Of a DNA stretch of 64,000 bases, positions 22,201 to 35,564 are shown in pieces. The notes below the pieces were generated by a model. The model was not told the origin of the DNA and did no database searches. It was given only the letters and a program-made list of their open reading frames with translations. The number at the start of each line of letters is the position of its first letter. The first letter of the stretch is position 1. Both the position numbers and the translations under genes were made by a program. This DNA is from Ichthyophonus hoferi (taxonomy: Eukaryota; Opisthokonta; Ichthyosporea; Ichthyophonida; Ichthyophonidae), in contig NAOQ01000037.1 of NCBI GenBank assembly GCA_002751075.1, forward strand, positions 149,542-213,541, in the 5' to 3' direction.

Positions 22201-22862
22201 TATTTGGTGTAGAGAGGATAGAATCTGGGCAGACTACTAAGGAACAGACAGCCGAATTGTGGGTCCTCCCCGTCCAACTCTTTTTGGGTTAGTCTCTCGT
22301 AAAATTGATTGTGCAATTGTACAATCCGAAATAGGTTTGCAAACAAAACTTTTTTAGCAGGATCAGGAATAGAAGCCGAATCACGTAAATTAGAGCTACA
22401 TCTTTTCAGAAATGTTTCTAACTCTACGATATATTTATATTCTGATTCAACAATCTCATCCAAAACACACTGTCTGAATTCAGGATTACTCTCTTCTAAG
22501 GAGGTTCGATGAAAGGCACCTGATCTTATCTCTTTATCCGTCGGCAGCTTCTCAATCACTTTGGGTTCTTCCACTTTAGGCTCAGTAGCAGGAGGTTCGC
22601 CTTCAAATTCTTCTACATAGGTGGAAGGGAACCACCCAAACCTATCCTCCACTCTCCCCTCCCACCATCCTTCGTCTGGTGTGGTGATAAGTTCAACGAT
22701 TGTACCCTCTTCAAAGCTGAGCTCGTCCGATTTAGCCGCAGCGTAAGCATATAACGCTAGCGCCTTACGACCGGTTCCAAATTGATTTAAATCAAACCCG
22801 CCATCATCCTTTTCCCCAATCTCTAGTCCTCCACTGTCCTCGCTATGTTCGTCTGACTCCAT
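19231..22862 (-). CDS. ARHGEF7: PIX-type Rho guanine nucleotide exchange factor (beta-PIX/ARHGEF7-like)
   Basis: PIX proteins activate Rac/Cdc42 and, with GIT and PAK, act at adhesions and the cell cortex. Two coding exons, 22862-22041 and 20562-19231, join in phase 0 (CTTTTGAAG-type end |GTACGT; acceptor CCCCTGAAG|GAA) to give 717 residues. SH3 is at about 33-87 (ALYAY, DELSF, GWWEGR, GWFPSTYVEE). DH runs about 130-310, with EYKYIVELE, NRPIQRLEKYPTLLK and the join to ELARHTTDDHPDKK, very like PIX. PH is about 325-436. A Ser/Thr/Asn-rich linker includes eight Gln. The last ~40 residues (QEQMKQVKRELEDTQEKLEA, then RARRALEDFV) match the PIX C-terminal coiled coil. The start is the ATG at 22862; the codon four upstream is GTG. 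I saw no calponin-homology domain, so it resembles beta- rather than alpha-PIX. Which PIX paralogue it corresponds to is inferred, since the vertebrate duplication probably postdates this lineage. Confidence 0.92.
20563..22040 (-). other. Single intron of the PIX-like gene
   Basis: 1.48 kb intron inside the DH domain. A polypyrimidine stretch made of repeated CCCCT units precedes the acceptor at 20563. No extra exon was found: the two flanking DH blocks are contiguous with known PIX proteins. Confidence 0.8.
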
Positions 22863-25429
22863 CTTTTCACACACGCTGTTTTCTTCTTCCCAAACTACCT
22901 CAATTCGAAGGGCTCAAAGCTCCTCTAGGAGAATATTCTACTCTCTTGTGCTCCAGTCATGGAAAGCCCAACAGGGTCAAAGCTTGTGGAATTGTAAATA
23001 TATTTGATTGGCATACACCAATAAAATCTTAATCAAATTTGATGTGTTTTTCTTCTCTGAAGTATTGTATATATATTGGGTAAATTTTCTGGCAAAACAA
23101 TATTTAGTCGTCTTACACAGCGCAATTCCTTCTTGTAGTCTAGTCGTTAATATACTGCAGTCAACATCACTGTTTAGAGGTTATGTCCCTTATATTGTGA
23201 TACTAACCAAGTTAATAACAAACACCCTCTATTCGCTTATACCTAACGGTCAGACTTTGGCGGCCTATACCCAATAGAAGGTGAAGGAAAACAGAGAAGC
23301 AAGCAAAAAATTATAAACTTTCATAAATCTAGAGAAAAAAAGGGGTATTATTTTTTTCGCTAGTAGCTGTTACCCTTTGTCTTTAAACAAAAAACATTTG
23401 GTAGCTACAAATTTATCGTCAAAATAACGAGTAGTTGTCAAATAAAATTGCAAAAAAAACCTGCCAGCGGAAAGCCAACGCCAAACGAACATTTATCCTA
23501 GCGTCTTATTGGCTGATTGCCTAATTAGAGAGTGGCTTTATTGGCTGAATATAATATATCAATTAGAGAAATTATAAACAAATGTATAAATTGACGTCAT
23601 AATTTTAGCAATACATAACGAACAAAATAGCAATTATAATGCGGATAATTTGACGATTAATGCTATTAATTTTATTTACGTAATGGTATTATTAATATTA
23701 CTAATAATGTTAATGACATTAATAGTGTTAATAGTTGCATTCTTGGCGGGTTCAATTAGCCAAGGTGTACGCCTTTTAGACTGGATCGCCTATTGTGGAA
23801 ATGTGGTTATCTGTATTTGGTGACAAAATCCGTCCATGTATATTGTGTTGCATATATTTTAATTTTGTGTTTGGTGTTTTGAAGATCTTAGAGAGTCAAT
23901 GGGAAATTGAAAATTGTTTAAATATGAAGTATTTCAGCCACTACCAGTGCTAAGCCAAAAACTTTATAATGTCTTGTACAAGAGTGCTTATTGCTTATAT
24001 AGCGTTGAACCTCTACATGTTAAAAAGCGTTTGAAATGAGGTGTCACCTGGTAATTAAAACTTAAATATTAATTGATGAAGATTAATTAATTCAATGGTG
24101 TCACTAATTGTATATAATTAGGACTAGATGTCTAGTACAGTCTAGAGTGTAAATTTACTGTGGTTTTAAATGGCGTTGGTCATTGGTATTGAATCGCACA
24201 CATTGTGTTTGATGACGCGCATCACATGTAATATGTGGATTCGTAAATGATTCTTTCAGTAGTCATTAGTTATTTTGTTTATAACGCATGTGATACATAA
24301 CATTCTAAATGATATTTTAAATAATCATTAGGTAGTTTGTTTATAACAACAGTTGATATGTAAGTTCCTAAATAATGATTTGAATAATCATTGGACAACT
24401 TGTTTCTAAGAACATATTACGGAACAGTCGCGATTGAGTTCCTATTAGGGAATGTGTTTATACAGATTGCAACAGAATGCTTCAACAATTTAAATAAACT
24501 AGGTTATAATCAAGTTTTTGACTGCACTTAGATAAATGATGAATTATTCTTTAGTAATCCCATTTATGCAATTGGCTATATATACTAATTACGCCCAATA
24601 GGAAGTCACTGACAATCATCCTCCTATTGGTTCGTGACTTAGCAATAACGTCCTGTTCAGGCGACTACTACGTTGTAGAATAGTGCTTTTATGTTAAGAA
24701 CCAAAAGTCAGTCAGAGGTTGCTTTAAATAATGATCAGTGGGTTATTTTAGATTCAATAGACCAGGCATTTTAGAGTTCAGAACCAATAGGGACTTTATA
24801 TAAAAGCCTCTTGGCTATTTCAGTTTTAAGAAGACAGATGGAATCAGCAATACTTTTACGAAAAATAACCACATAATAATTTACAAACAATAATGAAGTG
24901 ATTGCTATCAGTCGTTGATATTTGTCAAAGCTTTTCTAGAAACTTATTTGCTTTTCGTATTACTAATTTTTACTATGTCTTTTGATTCTCAAGTGGTGGA
25001 AATTTATCAACCAGATTCTTTACTAGAAGGCCAAATAGTCAAGTCTAGTACAGTTAACCGATTAATTTATACTTATATAGTGCCCATCTATGATCACAGT
25101 GCTTTAGATCATGGTTTTTTTCACACATTACAAGTTACAAGGCAAGAAGTTTAAAGCATCTCTGAACCCAAAACTATTGTATGTCTTGCAAGTAGTTCTC
25201 AGAAGGGCTTTTCTTATTCCTCACAAGTGATAAATATCTAGATCAACTTATAGTGGATAGGAATATTGTACGTCCAATAAAGGCTTACAATAAATATTAG
25301 TTTTATTTCTAATAAACTGTAAGAATTCTAAAATCCATGAAACTCCAATTTTCATTTCTTAATTTGGAGTTTTTCTAATTTCAAGATTAGCTTGTTGACT
25401 AACCACACATTAGGCTTTAAATAAGATGA

Positions 25430-25580
25430 TATTTCAAAATATAATAGAATAAGATTAAAGGAAATATTTATTCTTCTATCACAATTACGCTTCATGATCC
25501 GCTTGCTATCAGGACTTTGACCGAACTAGGTATTCATTCGAAGTTAGCGGCTTTGTAGCGCAAATTATCAAAAAGAAGCA
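25430..25580 (-). mobile_element. Weak fragment of LTR-like family A
   Basis: About 90 bases around 25490-25570 line up with 58048-58130 (shared ATGAT, TGCTAT, CCGAAC, TTCATTCxAAGTTA). It is a diverged, broken remnant; the family assignment rests on that single match. Confidence 0.35.
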
Positions 25581-26302
25581 CTTAATTGCATACATGAATT
25601 TGGATTATATACAACAATTAGTTTCAGTCAATTTGATGGTTGCACCTGAATTAGTTTAAATTCCGTTAATAGGTATTAGTATATAACATGAGTGGTTGAA
25701 GAGTTATGCATTTCCAATTGCCTACACCATTTCTGTTGACTATATCTTAAAGACAGTAGTCAATACCTAGATAATAGGTACTAAAATATCAGTGTTAACT
25801 TTATGAGCAAATGAAAATAAAACACGAAGTCTGACCTAACTTTAAAGAAAAACCTACATTTCATGCTAATGATATTTAAAATAACATAGAATAGACAAGT
25901 TAATAAATTCTACTACATCTTTCTGATGACACAGTCATGAATATTACACTCAAAAGTATAGATACTGTTTGTTGATTACAAAGTGTTTATATCTATTCAT
26001 AGATATGAGCTGATCCCCACCCCAGTCTATAGCTCTAGCTATACAGTCTGGGTTTGGTAGACAAATGAACTGATCCTAGTCACCCATAAAAGTAAATGCT
26101 TACATCCTATTTAATTCAACCGAAATTAATAAATTCTTAATTGGTTATCATTTGATCACTTATTTATCAATATTTACAGAGTATTTGGGTGGTTAAAAGC
26201 TTCTGGCGTAAAAACATATTGGAAAGTTTTATTGATTTACCAACTATTTTCGTTAAGTTGGTAACCAGTAATAACATCGATTGTTCACAATTGTTGGTAA
26301 TA

Positions 26303-26720
26303 ATAAGTAGAGACAGGAGCATTCTTGTGACCTATATTCGTTTAGACAGAAAGGGAACACCAAATTAAAGGGCACATTGACGTATCCCTTTGCATACATG
26401 GAGTGCAGAAATGCTTAGACATATTTCATTATTAAACAAGTCAGCAGGACTCGTCTTAGGCAGGATGTCTAAGCAATGAGTTATCTGGACCCCAAACAAA
26501 TGATCTGAAATGGTTTATTATATAATCGCGGAATCTCTGCCATTGACTGGTTCAGATTTGATTGATCATCTTGGCTTGGCATTTAACACCAATAGATTAC
26601 ATGAACTGTTTTTCCAGACTACATATATATATATATATATATATATTAGTAATGGCTAATAATACTAAACGAATATAGCTATATAAAGAAATACCTAAAT
26701 TCATTAATTTTTTCTGTTTT
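26303..26720 (+). repeat. Dispersed repeat family B, copy 2
   Basis: Best-preserved long copy. It opens with AAGTAGAGACAGGAGC, carries the ATGCTTAGACATATTTCATT and GCAGGA blocks, then CACCAATAGATT, TTTTTCCAGA and an internal TA microsatellite (26622-26646). It ends at CTATATAAAGAAATACC and TCTGTTTTGAC. Confidence 0.75.
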
Positions 26721-27494
26721 GACAACAATTTTATCTACCAAAGTAGCTTAGGAAAAGACAACCTTATGCATCAATTAAACGAGTATCATAATAATAAAAA
26801 GAAAAATATACCATCAAAGTGCTGTAATAATGTTGATTCCTACAAATCATCTATTTTGTATTAAACATGTGCATTGTCTAAAAGGAGTTAAAACTTTTTC
26901 CATACTATTTTGCGCCATCTTCCAAACGGTTCTAGATCATGGATAGCATTAGAATATTCAAAACCTAATCTATTGGAACGTGAACGATTTGATTTTTTAT
27001 CAACACTATTGGAGGTAAACTACTATACAAGTTTGTTGGAATAATTACTAACATACTACTATCCCGGACTAAGTCAAAGACTTCTTTGATATGGTTAGGT
27101 GACCACACATAACTTATTGTCATGAAAGTAGATAATTGTCAGTGATATTTGATGACACTTGACTTCCCATTATATACATACATATATAGATTATTGCCAA
27201 ATTATTTTTATTTATGTATTTTTTAAATTTTATTTTCTCACTTAAATACATTACTAACTTAGTATCCCGCACATTTAGTACTGTTGACCAATCTAATAGT
27301 TGTAAATTTGAATATATATTTGAATATATTTTTGATATTTTGCCTATTTTTTATTATTTTTTTTTTGAAGCTAGTGTATCCATTGCACTGTTCCATCTTT
27401 TTATTGCGCGCCTGGTGTAGCTTGGTAATATTAAATAGGTTTAAAAGCACGAATTGTAAAATCTTATAGTTGCTCATTTCATTTCATAGCTTAT

Positions 27495-30400
27495 CTATAC
27501 ATTGCTTGTAGGAGTTCCTATCCCCTTGCCATCACTGTCTATCTGCATACCTATGTATAGATAAACATGTGCATATGCATATACATACGTGGAAAGTAGG
27601 AGAGAGAAGGTCAGTGCAGATGTACATATGAGTGTAGATACCTTTAATCACAGAGTCAGAAACATACACACCTACACAAATATACATATATTAACCAAGA
27701 CACTGCCAAGTATCTGATGGGTACAATTTCGTTTTACTCTACAATACACAATAAAAATATCCTTTAGTTACTATAATATATCAAAAATTAGAACACTACT
27801 GACCCAGGTCTGTCAAAAGTTTGTTATTAAGACAATACTATAAAGATCATCTAATTTTGTTATACTTCATATAAGATTATCATGATAATAATATACTAAG
27901 AGAGTGATAAAAAAACGAATGAGAAAAAATAAAAAAAAAACAAACTGATAGAAAGTGGACACCATGATTATATACATATAGGTATATAGATACCCCAAAT
28001 AAATAGAATACTAAACAAGTAGAAGGAAAAAGAAGGAAAGAAAGGAAGAGAAATCCATATATATATACATACCATTATCCAATTTCGGCTTGGCAGCCTT
28101 TAAGGTTTTCGTTTTCTCTGATTCATCGATTAAAGCCACTAGATCATGACAACATTGACACAAGCATGCTAACTGTTAGGGGATAAAACTACTAATCAGA
28201 AGAATATATTATATATTATACATCTGGAGTGCCCAACCTCCAACCTCTGATATGCTTTCCAGTTTAAAATAACTTTGTCTTGGATTGGCAACCCCACTTG
28301 AAATAAAATTTCTTTATATATGACGTAAGGGGTTGATGGGATAGGGTTCGACCATTTCTGGCATGCACCAACCAAGGTTGGTTTTCATCAATCATTTGAC
28401 ATATGGATATGCTGTTCATAATAACCCGTAGTAAAAAAGCAATCAAAATCAATAACTTGTTTTTTTTGGCAGTGTGCCACGAAGTTACATTTCGTGTTGG
28501 ACTACTGATTCTAAATTACTTTATTATCATACAATACTACTCTTCTTGTATTTAGAATCACGGCCTAATCAATCTTCATTAGGGTGAGCGATTAACAGCA
28601 ATATTAAAAAAGGCCGTTGCTTAATACACCATGATTGTCAAAATCCAAAAAAAAAAGGTGCGAATCAATTCCAAAGCAATAGAAAAAACTAGTATCGAAA
28701 TATCAACATCGTAATTCTCCATGAAAGACCATAGAAGTTACAATCAATTTTTTTTTCCACTTCACATCTAGCTCTAGTCCATGATAGGTACGGCTCCTGC
28801 CTGCAACAAAAAAATCCCGGTGCCAAGGCAGACATATACTCCCTTATAAACATATCTACATAGGTATATCTGTATGATAGTCTTACACGAATACATGCAT
28901 GCATATATGTAGGTATACTCACGTGTCATATTCACCATTAGATATATACATATACATATACCTACACACTAATTTACACATAGGTTCCAGAGAGCCTACC
29001 TGTGTGCGTCTTATCGTAACTTCATGACGTAATTTGGTCTTCAAGTTTTGAAGGTCGCTGATTTGCTGATGAAGATTATGCGACTTACTGTACCATAAGC
29101 CAATTGGTGTGGAGTAGCAGAAGAGATAAAGTAGATTTAGATCAATCAACATAGATGTATTATAAAATAAGTTAAAGCTATTATCCAGAGAATTAAACCC
29201 GGTTTTGAACTATTAATATGGGAGGCACTTTAAAATTTATACACCAAGCACCATTAACCTAGACTGTCTTAAGTAATTAATTATTTTAATGATACACTGC
29301 GGGTCGGAGCAAAGGAAATGACACCAGTCCTACTTGAATGTAATACTGTTTGTTCTTAGGTAAGTAGCTTCGCTTCGCACAAGAATCATAATATCTTTTT
29401 TCAAAAAAATCAATAGCTATCTATAATTGATAGAAAAAATAAACAATGAAAATAAAAATGAAAATGAAAATGAAAATAAATCTTAACCAAATAGAACGCA
29501 ATTAAAACCTAATAAGCAAGAATACGTAGCAAAAGTATTCCACAAGATAGAAGATGGTTTTGTCCTAAATATTGAACCAATATGTAAATAAATATACATA
29601 GAGAATAGAGAGATAGAGAAAGAAAAATAAAATGAACATTTAGATCAATCAATGTGCAGTAGCGTATCTGTTTGAACCACTTGGATGATGCGGTATTGGG
29701 CTAATTAGGGTTATAACACGACGTATTAGTGTGACTAGTAAATAGTAACAGATAGTAGAGATTTGTAATATGTGAATATACACAGATATATAGGTCCTCC
29801 CCATACAAAGATGTGTCCACACAACCAGAATATTTTTTTTGCATATATGAGTATCTATATACTTCAACACCACCATATAAATATGTATAGTTATTACAAT
29901 AGTATAATAGTATAATGGTATAATTATATAATCACATATACATACACAGTCAGTGTATCTCTATCTGATAAGGTAATTAATAATTCCGCCACAGCATCAC
30001 ATTGTTTCTGTTGGTTGATTCGTGTTTGTCGTGCCTGACATTGTACCTGCGATTGGCGGGTCTGCGCATCTAGACTAGTAATGTCTTTCTCTGCATTTAG
30101 TGTTAAAATATAATTGGTGGATTAGGTGTACATCATGATCCTCTAAACCTATTTATATTTGGCAATCTATAAATTGATTGATAATTATTACAATCAACAG
30201 TGTAATTGCTCGTGCTAAGGCTGGGCTTAAATAGAATTTTTTGTGGTGAATATATATATATAAGAAACACAGGTATATAATTATGTGTATATATATGTAC
30301 ATTATGTAAATATAAAGCGTTTCTACATATGTTACATGATATATTACCAATGAAAGCTTAGTCACACACACCCAATTGTATCGTCTGCTCCTTGTAATCA

Positions 30401-31145
30401 ACCAATTCCTGTTGTCTATTTAAAAGTTCATTTTCCAGTCCTCTACTTGCAGCTACCATTAGCTCTAGGCGACCACTAAGTGACATTGCACCAATCCTAG
30501 ATGACCAATAATTACATATTAGGAAAGGGTATCTGCCTCAATATAGGTGTGATATTAAATTTATAATTATCCAATGGTATGGCGTAGTTATTATAGGGAG
30601 CCAATAATTAGCGTTGATTAAAAAAAGAAAAGAACCCCTTTTATATAGTATATATACTCATGCTACCTACTCAAAGTCAATAACAGGTCCATGAAAATAG
30701 CGAGTTAATGTTTACGCAAGTATATAGACAGGCAAATATGTACATTTGTACTTATACAGGCGTACAAAAAATCCCGGGGTGCATTTAAGCAATTACATAA
30801 AAACATTCACACAAGTATTTTCATATATGTGCTTATATACACCATACACATAGATATGAAAATCTGTTTGTCAACTAAATACAGACAAGGCAACCCAAAA
30901 ATACATGCACGATTATCCAAATGCAACTGCACATGCATACTTGAAAATGTACACAAATACTCAAAGACACATACACACATACATGTATATATAATCACAA
31001 ATAAAAATACAATAGTACATAGAGAAATACAAAAAAAAAACACGTGTAAGTCTACACAAAATAAGCCTGTATATACACACCCATCATTATTGTTTGGATC
31101 GGCAGTCCATACTGTAAGCTCACGAAGAAATTCTGCTAGGGACAT
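27495..31145 (-). CDS. Unassigned 192-residue coiled-coil protein
   Basis: Six small exons, 31145-31081, 30496-30372, 30090-29946, 29087-29000, 28172-28073 and 27550-27495, with phases that agree at all five joins and a stop at 27497-27495. The ATG lies in CAACATGTCC. The product begins MSLAEFLRELTVWTADP, then has two helical coiled-coil segments (about residues 29-100, rich in Q, E, L, R and containing EKDITSLDAQTRQSQ; and about 111-141, LQNLKTKLRHEV). A cysteine cluster CLCQCC follows (about 143-149), then a short polar tail ending TSNV. No signal peptide or membrane span. Small coiled-coil subunits of kinetochore, augmin, BLOC-1 or ciliary complexes look like this, but I recognise no specific family. 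The phase closure is the main reason to believe the model. Confidence 0.72.
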
Positions 31146-32199
31146 GTTGCTTAAGATAATATTATATAAGTGAGTTAGAAAACGAATATATATATATATA
31201 TATTGTAGATAAGTATATTGTATAAATTATAAATAAAATTCCTAGTAGGTAATGATATTGTGCATGGTTTTGAGGTTAACTTATGTTTACTTTTAGATCA
31301 ATCACCCCAATTAGTATAATCGCAGATTAATCGAATGCAAATGAGCTTTCCATGATAATTGGTGAGTCATCACTATAAAAGGTGATTGATCGGTGATTGA
31401 TCGTAAGATAAAGTAGTTGATCGTTGATTAATATGCGGATATAGTGTTCGATTAGTAATTAATTGCCAGATATAGTAGTTAATCGGTGTTTTGTTTTCGG
31501 AAATGTGTGGTTGCGATCCAAAATAAGTCAAGTTATAAAGCATAACAGAAACATTCAAGATTTAAACTTTTGTAACTACGTAATACATTTAATCAATAAA
31601 GTTTCAAAGAAGGGTAGCTTAGTTATGCTACGAAAGTAGCACTTGTTGCTAATATAATACAGATAATAAAGGAAAGCCCATTATAAAAAATAATTGCAAT
31701 AATTACGTATTTTTTATTATATATATAGAACTAAAGTCTTTTTTTATTTTATTTTTTTCACAGCACATTTTTCTCCTTTAGGACTATATTTACATGTTTA
31801 ACTTTTTAGGAAAGAATATGGGCAATTGATCAGTAATTAAGCTAAGCGATCGGCAATTTATTTGCGATTAATTCCATATAGCACAATTCAGTGTTATTTC
31901 TATTCGTAAATGCAAAGTTTGCCAAATCCAAAATCGTGAGGGACATAATCTAAGAAACGTCATATCCTTATAGAAATCTATATATTTAAATATAGTATTA
32001 TGACCTCTTTATAGCGCATTGTCATCATTTATAATATACTATATTTAGAGTATAGGATAATATTTTCATTAATTATATGCTTTAGCGAGCCTATCATATA
32101 CCTATACTACTAAATATTTATTTGACTCTTGTTACATATATCACGCTGTGTTCTACTACAATTGAACAGTAATCATTCATTCATGATCTGCATGCTGTG

Positions 32200-32800
32200 T
32201 CATTATAACAACAATGATGGATTTATGTCAGGAGACTAAAAAAATAGGAAACTGCATTGGCTCCCCTATAGCATCTACGATATTAAAGTGATTCAGTCTT
32301 CTTACACGATTGATAATTACCGATGAATAAGCAGGTTGCATAATATTTTCAATCTAATAGATTGATTTGTCAATACATAATATGTAAGCGGCTACACCAA
32401 TGAGATGGCTATATAAAGAACCATATTAGGAAAGATATATTACTATTGGATTATCAAGACAAAATGAGACAGGTGAAAATGTAAACTGCAATAACTAATA
32501 AAGGCCCGCCGTTCGCCACCCCAGCTCACACATATGCGGCCCCCGGCACACTCAGGTATACGCAGCAACCCCTCATGCCTATGCACGTATACACTACCGC
32601 TATAAGCAAATACGAAATGCTCGTGATACACAAAACTTTGCATTTATTTATTATTTGTTGAACAATATCATACATAATACGTATATAATCCTATTATACG
32701 ACACTCAATTGGCGACCCCGAAGACTGTGGACAAGTCGCTAGAACTACCACAGTTTGCGTATAATTCTCTAGATGTTTATTTTTCCTAAAAAAAATCCAA
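32200..32800 (+). mobile_element. LTR-like remnant, family A, with primer-binding-site-like motif
   Basis: A likely Ty3/gypsy-type LTR fossil. A TATA-like TGGCTATATAAAG (32406), a GC-richer block (32500-32600) and an end at about 32709 are followed by TTGGCGACCCCGAAG, similar to the arginine-tRNA primer sites of gypsy-like elements, and then a leader (GTGGACAAGTCGCTAGAACT). The same arrangement occurs inverted at 57640-58135. Old and broken; no internal protein region remains recognisable. Confidence 0.55.
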
Positions 32801-32948
32801 TTATTATTATTCGACTACAAATGAATAGATGACACTAAGTAGCGATAGCTCGGCTACTATGGATGGTTTTGCAATGAACAAACTGGTACACTATGTCATG
32901 GTGTTGATCTGATCATTTGCTACCATTTTTGAGCAACGTTGAGTTGGG

Positions 32949-33332
32949 ATTAAGTAGAGACAAGTACGTTCCTGTGGAATATATTCTTTTTTTAAAAAAA
33001 AGAAAATACTAAATTAAGGACGTGTTAGCATGTCCCGTTACATGAACAGAGTGCAGATATGCTAGATAATTGTTATTATTAAATAAATTAGAAGGCTTGT
33101 CTTGGGCAGGATGCCTGACTACATAACATGATTTGAAATGACTTGTTATATTCGCGGAACCTCTACAATTGGCTGGTTTTATTTTAATCAATCATCTTGG
33201 ACCCTTTAACACCAATAGATTGAACCAACTGTTTTTCCAGATTACGTAACGTAATAGAAATTACTAATAATATTAAATAATTATAGCCATATAAAAAAAT
33301 ACACAAATTAATTGAATATTCCTGTTTTAATA
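32949..33332 (+). repeat. Dispersed repeat family B, copy 3
   Basis: Full-length match in order to copy 2, from TAAGTAGAGACAAG through CACCAATAGATTG, TTTTTCCAGATTAC and CCATATAAAAAAATACAC to CCTGTTTTAATAC. Confidence 0.75.
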
Positions 33333-35564
33333 CTCCCCCCTGACATAAGGGATTATTTTATTTAGGGCATGAAAAAATGAAGGAGTATAAAAAGAATCTT
33401 AACATGGTGACTACTTAGATATAGATAGGCTGGCGGCTCACTAAATTAATTAGTTTCTTGATAACATTTAGGAGTGAGTGACTGTAGCATCATTCTTTAT
33501 GCTCCTAGACACGTGAATGACCGGAGGCAAAGTCAGAAATTAATAAGCTAAGCCGTCAGCGAGCGCTCCATTGAATTAAACCATTGGAGTCAATTAAACT
33601 ATGCCTGAGAAATTCGAACGAAAACAACTAACAATATTAGGACACATTCATCCGGACAGAACTTACATGCCACATACTGGAATCGCTAGCGAAGATATAG
33701 CTTCACTTTCTGTCGATTATTCGGGAAGTATGAATAAGGGAACTCAGATATTTAGATTTTACGTCAACACTTCATCGAATCATCTACCAAAGGCACAACG
33801 GCCATAGAGACGGGGCGAGATTCAAACCACTGATAAGGAATAGTCTGCAGTTTTCACCAATCAAGTGTTAATAAAAAGCAATATCAGAATTTTTGGGGAA
33901 AAAAATATCCCCTATGAATTAAGTCCCAATTTTTCTTCCTTGCATTTAAAATGGTATGTTCTATTAAGTCCCAAATTATTATACTTTTAACAGATTCTTA
34001 CCACAAATATTTTTTGTAGACCAATTAAATGAAAAGATGATCCCACGCATGCAAAATATGATTTGATTTGATAGCTAAATAGCAAGATATATGGCATTGG
34101 CGACTTCTAATTGGAAATGCATTTACTACTCTGCCATGGTACGGTGCCATGTGGCTTCAACGTTATGGTCTATTGGAGTTGTCGTACATAATTTCTATCA
34201 TTCATTCGCTCAGGCAAGGCAAGGAACCAAGCTATATTGCTTGATTGCATATGTAATCAGTGCCCAAAGCAACGAGGTTGCCACACATACGGATATAGGC
34301 GCCTAATATATATATATTACTGAACAGGAGACTGGTTGATTATTTGCGCTAATCTTTGTAGGTACAGAAAAGACTTTAACTCCAAGTTACGTAATTATGA
34401 AGAACAGGTAATTGTAATGACATGATATGCTTATACTTTCATCCAAGTTCTTAAAAAGACACAAAATGAATCTACAGATTAGGGATTGCACCAACGAAAG
34501 AGGTTATCCAAGGGTAAAATTTTATTTTTTGACTAAAGTTACGCGTGACATTGGTCAGTCGTGTATTACCAGTGCAGGTTATTTGCAAATGACCAATAAT
34601 ATCAAGGTAGGATCCTATATCTTCTTCCAAAATGACAAAAATGGTAACGAGTTATTTAACTGATATAATTACAGGTACTCATTGAGTAACTATGTATTAA
34701 TCATCTAGAATTTTTATTTTTAATTATATTTATTTGTAATACATTCTCTATCCGACTTACCCTACCTTTGTTGTTAATATTAAAGAAGACTCTTGTAAAA
34801 AGTTGAGCTAATAGATCACTAATACTACTTGACCGAGACTATTGGTTCACTTAATTACGATTCCGAGATTAAACAATTTGATATAAATAAGAAAGGATTG
34901 CCAACGAATAGGAGCATATTTTCATCTGAATTTTATCATATAAACACTAATTTGTTGATATATTATTAAATAATAAAAATTTCATACTTTTTTTTAAAAA
35001 TAAATAAATAAAGAAGCAAATGCTAGTGTAATTTTTATAATCTTAAACCTTGTCTTTAAATTAATAGAATTAAAAAAATCGGCGTACCAGCCGTTTTCTA
35101 ATCTTGCATGATTCCAATAAACATTATTCAGTCAATCTCCTATCAGAATTAGGTTTCCCGACCAATCTTATCACATATAGTTAACAACAAGCTCTAAATG
35201 ACGCTTATCCAATAAATAACTCGACATAAAGGCAATAATTATTGGATAGTAACCCATAATGTGCTTTATTAACCAATAATAATCACCTGTTATTTTAAAT
35301 ATATATATATGGAATGTTGGTAGATTCAAATACACAACTGGTAATATATAAGGCGTAAATAAGCTTATTGACTAAGGGATGGTAACATGATTGATGTGTT
35401 TCTAAGTTTTCGAGAGCCATTATATATTCCTTTAATGCAATAGGAAAGCTTTATAAACCAAAATTCACTTAAGAAAAATTTAATCGTTACCAACACTATA
35501 GGGTGGATCAATATCTTAAATCAAATATTAGCATATATAGCAGTCCGTAAGACTCAGTCACATT

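Larger units (their letters stand above)
22863..27494. other. Repeat-rich spacer upstream of the PIX-like gene
   Basis: No supportable host gene. Contains the promoter and 5' UTR side of the PIX-like gene (22863 to roughly 23300), a weak LTR-like fragment near 25430-25580 and repeat B copy 2 (26303-26720). Open frames at 24915-25154 and 27214-27477 are short and unmatched. Confidence 0.6.
31146..35564. other. Repeat-rich spacer upstream of the tweety-family gene
   Basis: Holds LTR-like family A copy (about 32200-32800) and repeat B copy 3 (32949-33332), one shortly after the other. Single open frames at 33601-33807, 34091-34306 and 34427-34663 begin with or contain ATG but are no longer than chance allows and match nothing I know. 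Confidence 0.6.

Noticed and set aside
24915-25154. 79-codon plus-strand frame
   Set aside because: Does not begin with ATG, matches no family I know and no exon partner was found.
33601-34663. Three short plus-strand frames (33601-33807, 34091-34306, 34427-34663)
   Set aside because: At 68-78 codons they are within chance length, have no plausible splice partners and lie in repeat-rich spacer.
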